NCBI GenBank assembly: GCA_038227745.1
Contig: JBBRPS010000031.1
Location: 1-26,731, forward strand
Length of the DNA: 26,731 nt
Direction of reading: 5' to 3'
From: DASPXY01 sp038227745
Lineage (GTDB): Bacteria > Planctomycetota > Planctomycetia > Gemmatales > Gemmataceae
Below the pieces are notes generated by a model, which made no database searches, was not told the DNA's origin, and saw only the letters and a list, made by a program, of their open reading frames with translations. This document shows, piece by piece, positions 25,267 to 26,731 of the stretch. Made by a program: the position numbers and the translations under genes. Each line of letters starts with the position of its first letter. The first letter of the stretch is position 1.

Positions 25267-25664
25267 CGAGCCCTGCCGCGTCTGGGCTTCTTCGCTTTCT
25301 CGACCTGTGACTCTTCGGCTTCGGCAGCCTTTTCTTCCTCGGCCGGCGGGCGATTTATCCTGTCCATCTCTTCCCGGAGTGGATGGCCGGGTTCTGGGCC
25401 GAGCAGTTGCCACATGAGCGGGCGAACCTCCTCGCGGAACATCACCTGGGCGAGCGGCGGCGGATTGCAGCGCATCTGCCCCTCGAAGGTTGTCAGATGG
25501 TAGATGGCCGACTCGACCTTGACCTTCGGGAATTCCTTCGACAGTTCCTCGATGATCGGCCAAAGGTCGCGGTACTGGACGCCCTGATAGCCGATGGCGC
25601 GGGCCACGGCGGTGTATTCCGGGTGGAAGTAAATCTTGTGGAGGAGGGTGGGTTCCTTGGCCAG
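25263..25664 (-). CDS. Small unknown protein, paralog B of the tandem pair, start unclear
   Basis: 133 residues if started at CTG 25664. Only CTG codons at 25727 and 25664 and a GTG at 25607 are available; no ATG, GTG or TTG exists upstream before the stop at 25761-25763. The GTG at 25607 would cut off PTLLHKIYFHPEYTA, which matches PSQLLNRLYFDRAF of paralog A, so translation must begin earlier. CTG 25664 is preceded by CGAGGA, a fair ribosome-binding site. The body contains ARAIGYQGVQYRDLW, ESAIYHLTTFEG and WQLLGPEPGH, ending in KAKKPRRGRAR. Unknown function. Either a rare start is used or the 5' end was damaged. Confidence 0.6.
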   Translation of the reverse strand: MAKEPTLLHKIYFHPEYTAVARAIGYQGVQYRDLWPIIEELSKEFPKVKVESAIYHLTTFEGQMRCNPPPLAQVMFREEVRPLMWQLLGPEPGHPLREEMDRINRPPAEEEKAAEAEESQVEKAKKPRRGRAR

Positions 25665-25986
25665 GCGGTCCTCGTTGGAGCGTGCCGGCGCAGGATGGCA
25701 GGTTTTTGGGTGAGTGGCAAGAGTCAGGCTTGCACCGGTGGCGGCTTTTCGGGGCCGGCCTACCTCCCCCCCCCGCCCCTTCCTCGCATTCGGCCACTTC
25801 GCAGGTTAGGCCGACTCGATTTTCAGATTTCGTTGGAGCTAACCTTGCTCCCGGACGGCGGGTGGGATAAAATCGCCGGCATGCTTGAGCAGCACTCTGT
25901 TCGCGCGTTCAGATCCGGGGAAGGCTGCACCGAATCCACCGCAACTCCTGACGGCATGACGCCTGTCGGAGAGAGCGAAAGGGTCC
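25665..25986. other. Divergent intergenic region between paralog B and the methylase-like gene
   Basis: About 320 bases with no gene seen. It includes the promoter candidate at 25845-25873, a run of 11 C bases (25767-25777) and GGTTAG/CTAACC copies (25804-25809 and 25839-25844). A promoter for the minus-strand pair was not found. Confidence 0.5.
25845..25873 (+). promoter_or_regulatory. Sigma70-like promoter candidate before the methylase-like gene
   Basis: TTGCTC (25845-25850) and TAAAAT (25868-25873) are 17 bases apart; the -10 matches 5 of 6 consensus bases. It lies about 110 bases before the ATG at 25987. The -35 overlaps one arm of an 11-base inverted repeat. Confidence 0.4.
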
Positions 25987-26601
25987 ATGGGAATGTTGGC
26001 ACCCATGCTTCAGCACCTGGACTTCGCCTCCGAAAGCGGGGAGTTGATACCGGGGCTGGTGGCTCTCAAGGACGGCGAAACGAGCGTTGACCGCCCGGAT
26101 GAACGGTTGGCCGTGCGTGACGCACTGGCAATCGCCGAGGTAGACTACGTATTCTTCAGGCGCTTCTCGGACAGCAGGTCGTCACAAGTCGTCGCCTACA
26201 TCGTTGACAACGCCGACAATCACCTTTCCGAAACCGCCCTTGCGGAACTGCATAAGCGGGTGTGGTTGCACGGCGGTGTTCCCCTTCTTTACGTGGCGTG
26301 GCCGGCGCGGCTGGACATCCTGACCTGCGCCCGGGGGCCGGATTTCTGGGAAGGGGACAAGGTCGCCTACAGGCCGGCCGACCGGATCGCAGGCGTGATC
26401 GCTCAGAGCCGGGCGATCACTCAGGCGATGGAAGATCGTTACTCCGCGTGGCGTCTCGCTGACGGGACATTCTGGGATGATCCGCAGAACGCACCCCTGG
26501 CGGACAGCAAGAAGCGCGCGCATGAGCGCCTGATTCAAGCCGTGGTAGACACGGATAAGGCGATGGAGGGCGAGCAAAACCCCCTTCTGCGGACACTTTA
26601 G
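25987..26601 (+). CDS. N-terminal fragment resembling a restriction-modification DNA methyltransferase
   Basis: 204 residues. The sequence (LDFASESGELIPGLVALKDG, DYVFFRRFSDSRSSQVVAYI, HKRVWLHGGVPLLYVAWPAR, CARGPDFWEG, LADGTFWDDPQN, LIQAVVDTDKAMEGEQNP) resembles, from memory, the N-terminal region of large N6-adenine methyltransferase or Eco57I-type restriction-modification proteins. These normally continue for several hundred residues to the SAM-binding and NPPY catalytic motifs. Here the frame stops at LLRTL soon after the GEQNP block, with no catalytic motif. It is therefore probably a truncated remnant, or an independent small protein with that domain. A fair ribosome-binding site (AAAGGG) precedes the ATG. 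The stop lies 5 bases from the end of an opposing gene. Confidence 0.6.
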   Translation: MGMLAPMLQHLDFASESGELIPGLVALKDGETSVDRPDERLAVRDALAIAEVDYVFFRRFSDSRSSQVVAYIVDNADNHLSETALAELHKRVWLHGGVPLLYVAWPARLDILTCARGPDFWEGDKVAYRPADRIAGVIAQSRAITQAMEDRYSAWRLADGTFWDDPQNAPLADSKKRAHERLIQAVVDTDKAMEGEQNPLLRTL

Positions 26602-26606
26602 CAAGG

Positions 26607-26731
26607 TTAGTGCAGTGAATCGGGCTTGGAGCGAGCATCATGCAGCGTCTTCATGGTCTGCTTGCGTTTGGGGGCCCGCTGTTCGCGGTTCATGTCCAGC
26701 GCGAGGCGCTGCTCCAGATGCTCTTTGGTCC
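26607..26731 (-). CDS. C-terminal end of an unidentified gene, 5' part beyond the window
   Basis: The minus strand is open from the window edge to a TAA at 26607-26609, giving the 40-residue tail TKEHLEQRLALDMNREQRAP then KRKQTMKTLHDARSKPDSLH. It is charged and basic, as in nucleic-acid-binding or mobile-element proteins, but no family can be assigned. It converges tail-to-tail on the methylase-like fragment with 5 bases between stop codons. Coding status rests only on the open frame and its composition. Confidence 0.5.
   Translation of the reverse strand, partial: TKEHLEQRLALDMNREQRAPKRKQTMKTLHDARSKPDSLH

Larger units (their letters stand above)
25839..26610. repeat. 11-base inverted repeat flanking the methylase-like fragment
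   Basis: CTAACCTTGCT at 25839-25849 and its complement AGCAAGGTTAG at 26600-26610 bracket the gene exactly; the right copy overlaps its stop codon. At this length a chance match within one kilobase is quite possible, so it is only a candidate element boundary. Confidence 0.3.

Overview
The window looks like a planctomycete chromosome, probably Gemmataceae-like. This is inferred from the very high GC, the very large secreted or membrane proteins (PQQ-like propeller, BatA-like and DUF4175-like proteins of more than 1000 residues), the secreted squalene-cyclase-type repeat proteins, and the abundant long palindromes between genes. I read it without database searches, so family names rest on recognised motifs.

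Region 1 (1-7182): the 3' part of a giant PQQ-like beta-propeller/TPR protein is followed by two tandem paralogous secreted alpha/alpha-toroid (prenyltransferase/squalene oxidase repeat) proteins. Region 2 (7183-20966): a promoter candidate precedes a MoxR/Bat-type cluster on the + strand. Its order is MoxR AAA+ ATPase, DUF58 protein, BatA-like membrane VWA protein, a second polytopic VWA protein, two small coupled unknown genes (one a coiled-coil tail-anchored protein), and a 1200-residue DUF4175-like membrane protein. MoxR ATPases are known to act as chaperones on VWA proteins, so I infer that these genes form a membrane machine whose ATPase remodels the VWA partners, perhaps for envelope integrity. 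Most of the longer gaps hold a long perfect or near-perfect palindrome, from several sequence families. The gap at 12906-13254 is densely packed with nested hairpins.

Region 3 (20967-23350): a compound palindrome, then a minus-strand secreted SGNH hydrolase with a duplicated N-terminal beta module and its own good sigma70-like promoter. Region 4 (23312-26731): a tRNA-Val(GAC) with a near-consensus promoter, an unusual C at position 33 and a rho-independent terminator. It is followed directly by a tyrosine recombinase gene, the classic left edge of a tRNA-integrated island. The visible island cargo is a tandem pair of small paralogous genes of unknown function on the minus strand, an apparently truncated N-terminal piece of a restriction-modification-type methyltransferase, and the C-terminal end of another minus-strand gene. 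The far end of the island lies outside the window.

The best leads for something undescribed are the palindrome families embedded in the Bat-type operon, the two small genes inside it, the C33 tRNA at the island edge, and the tandem small-protein pair in the island.
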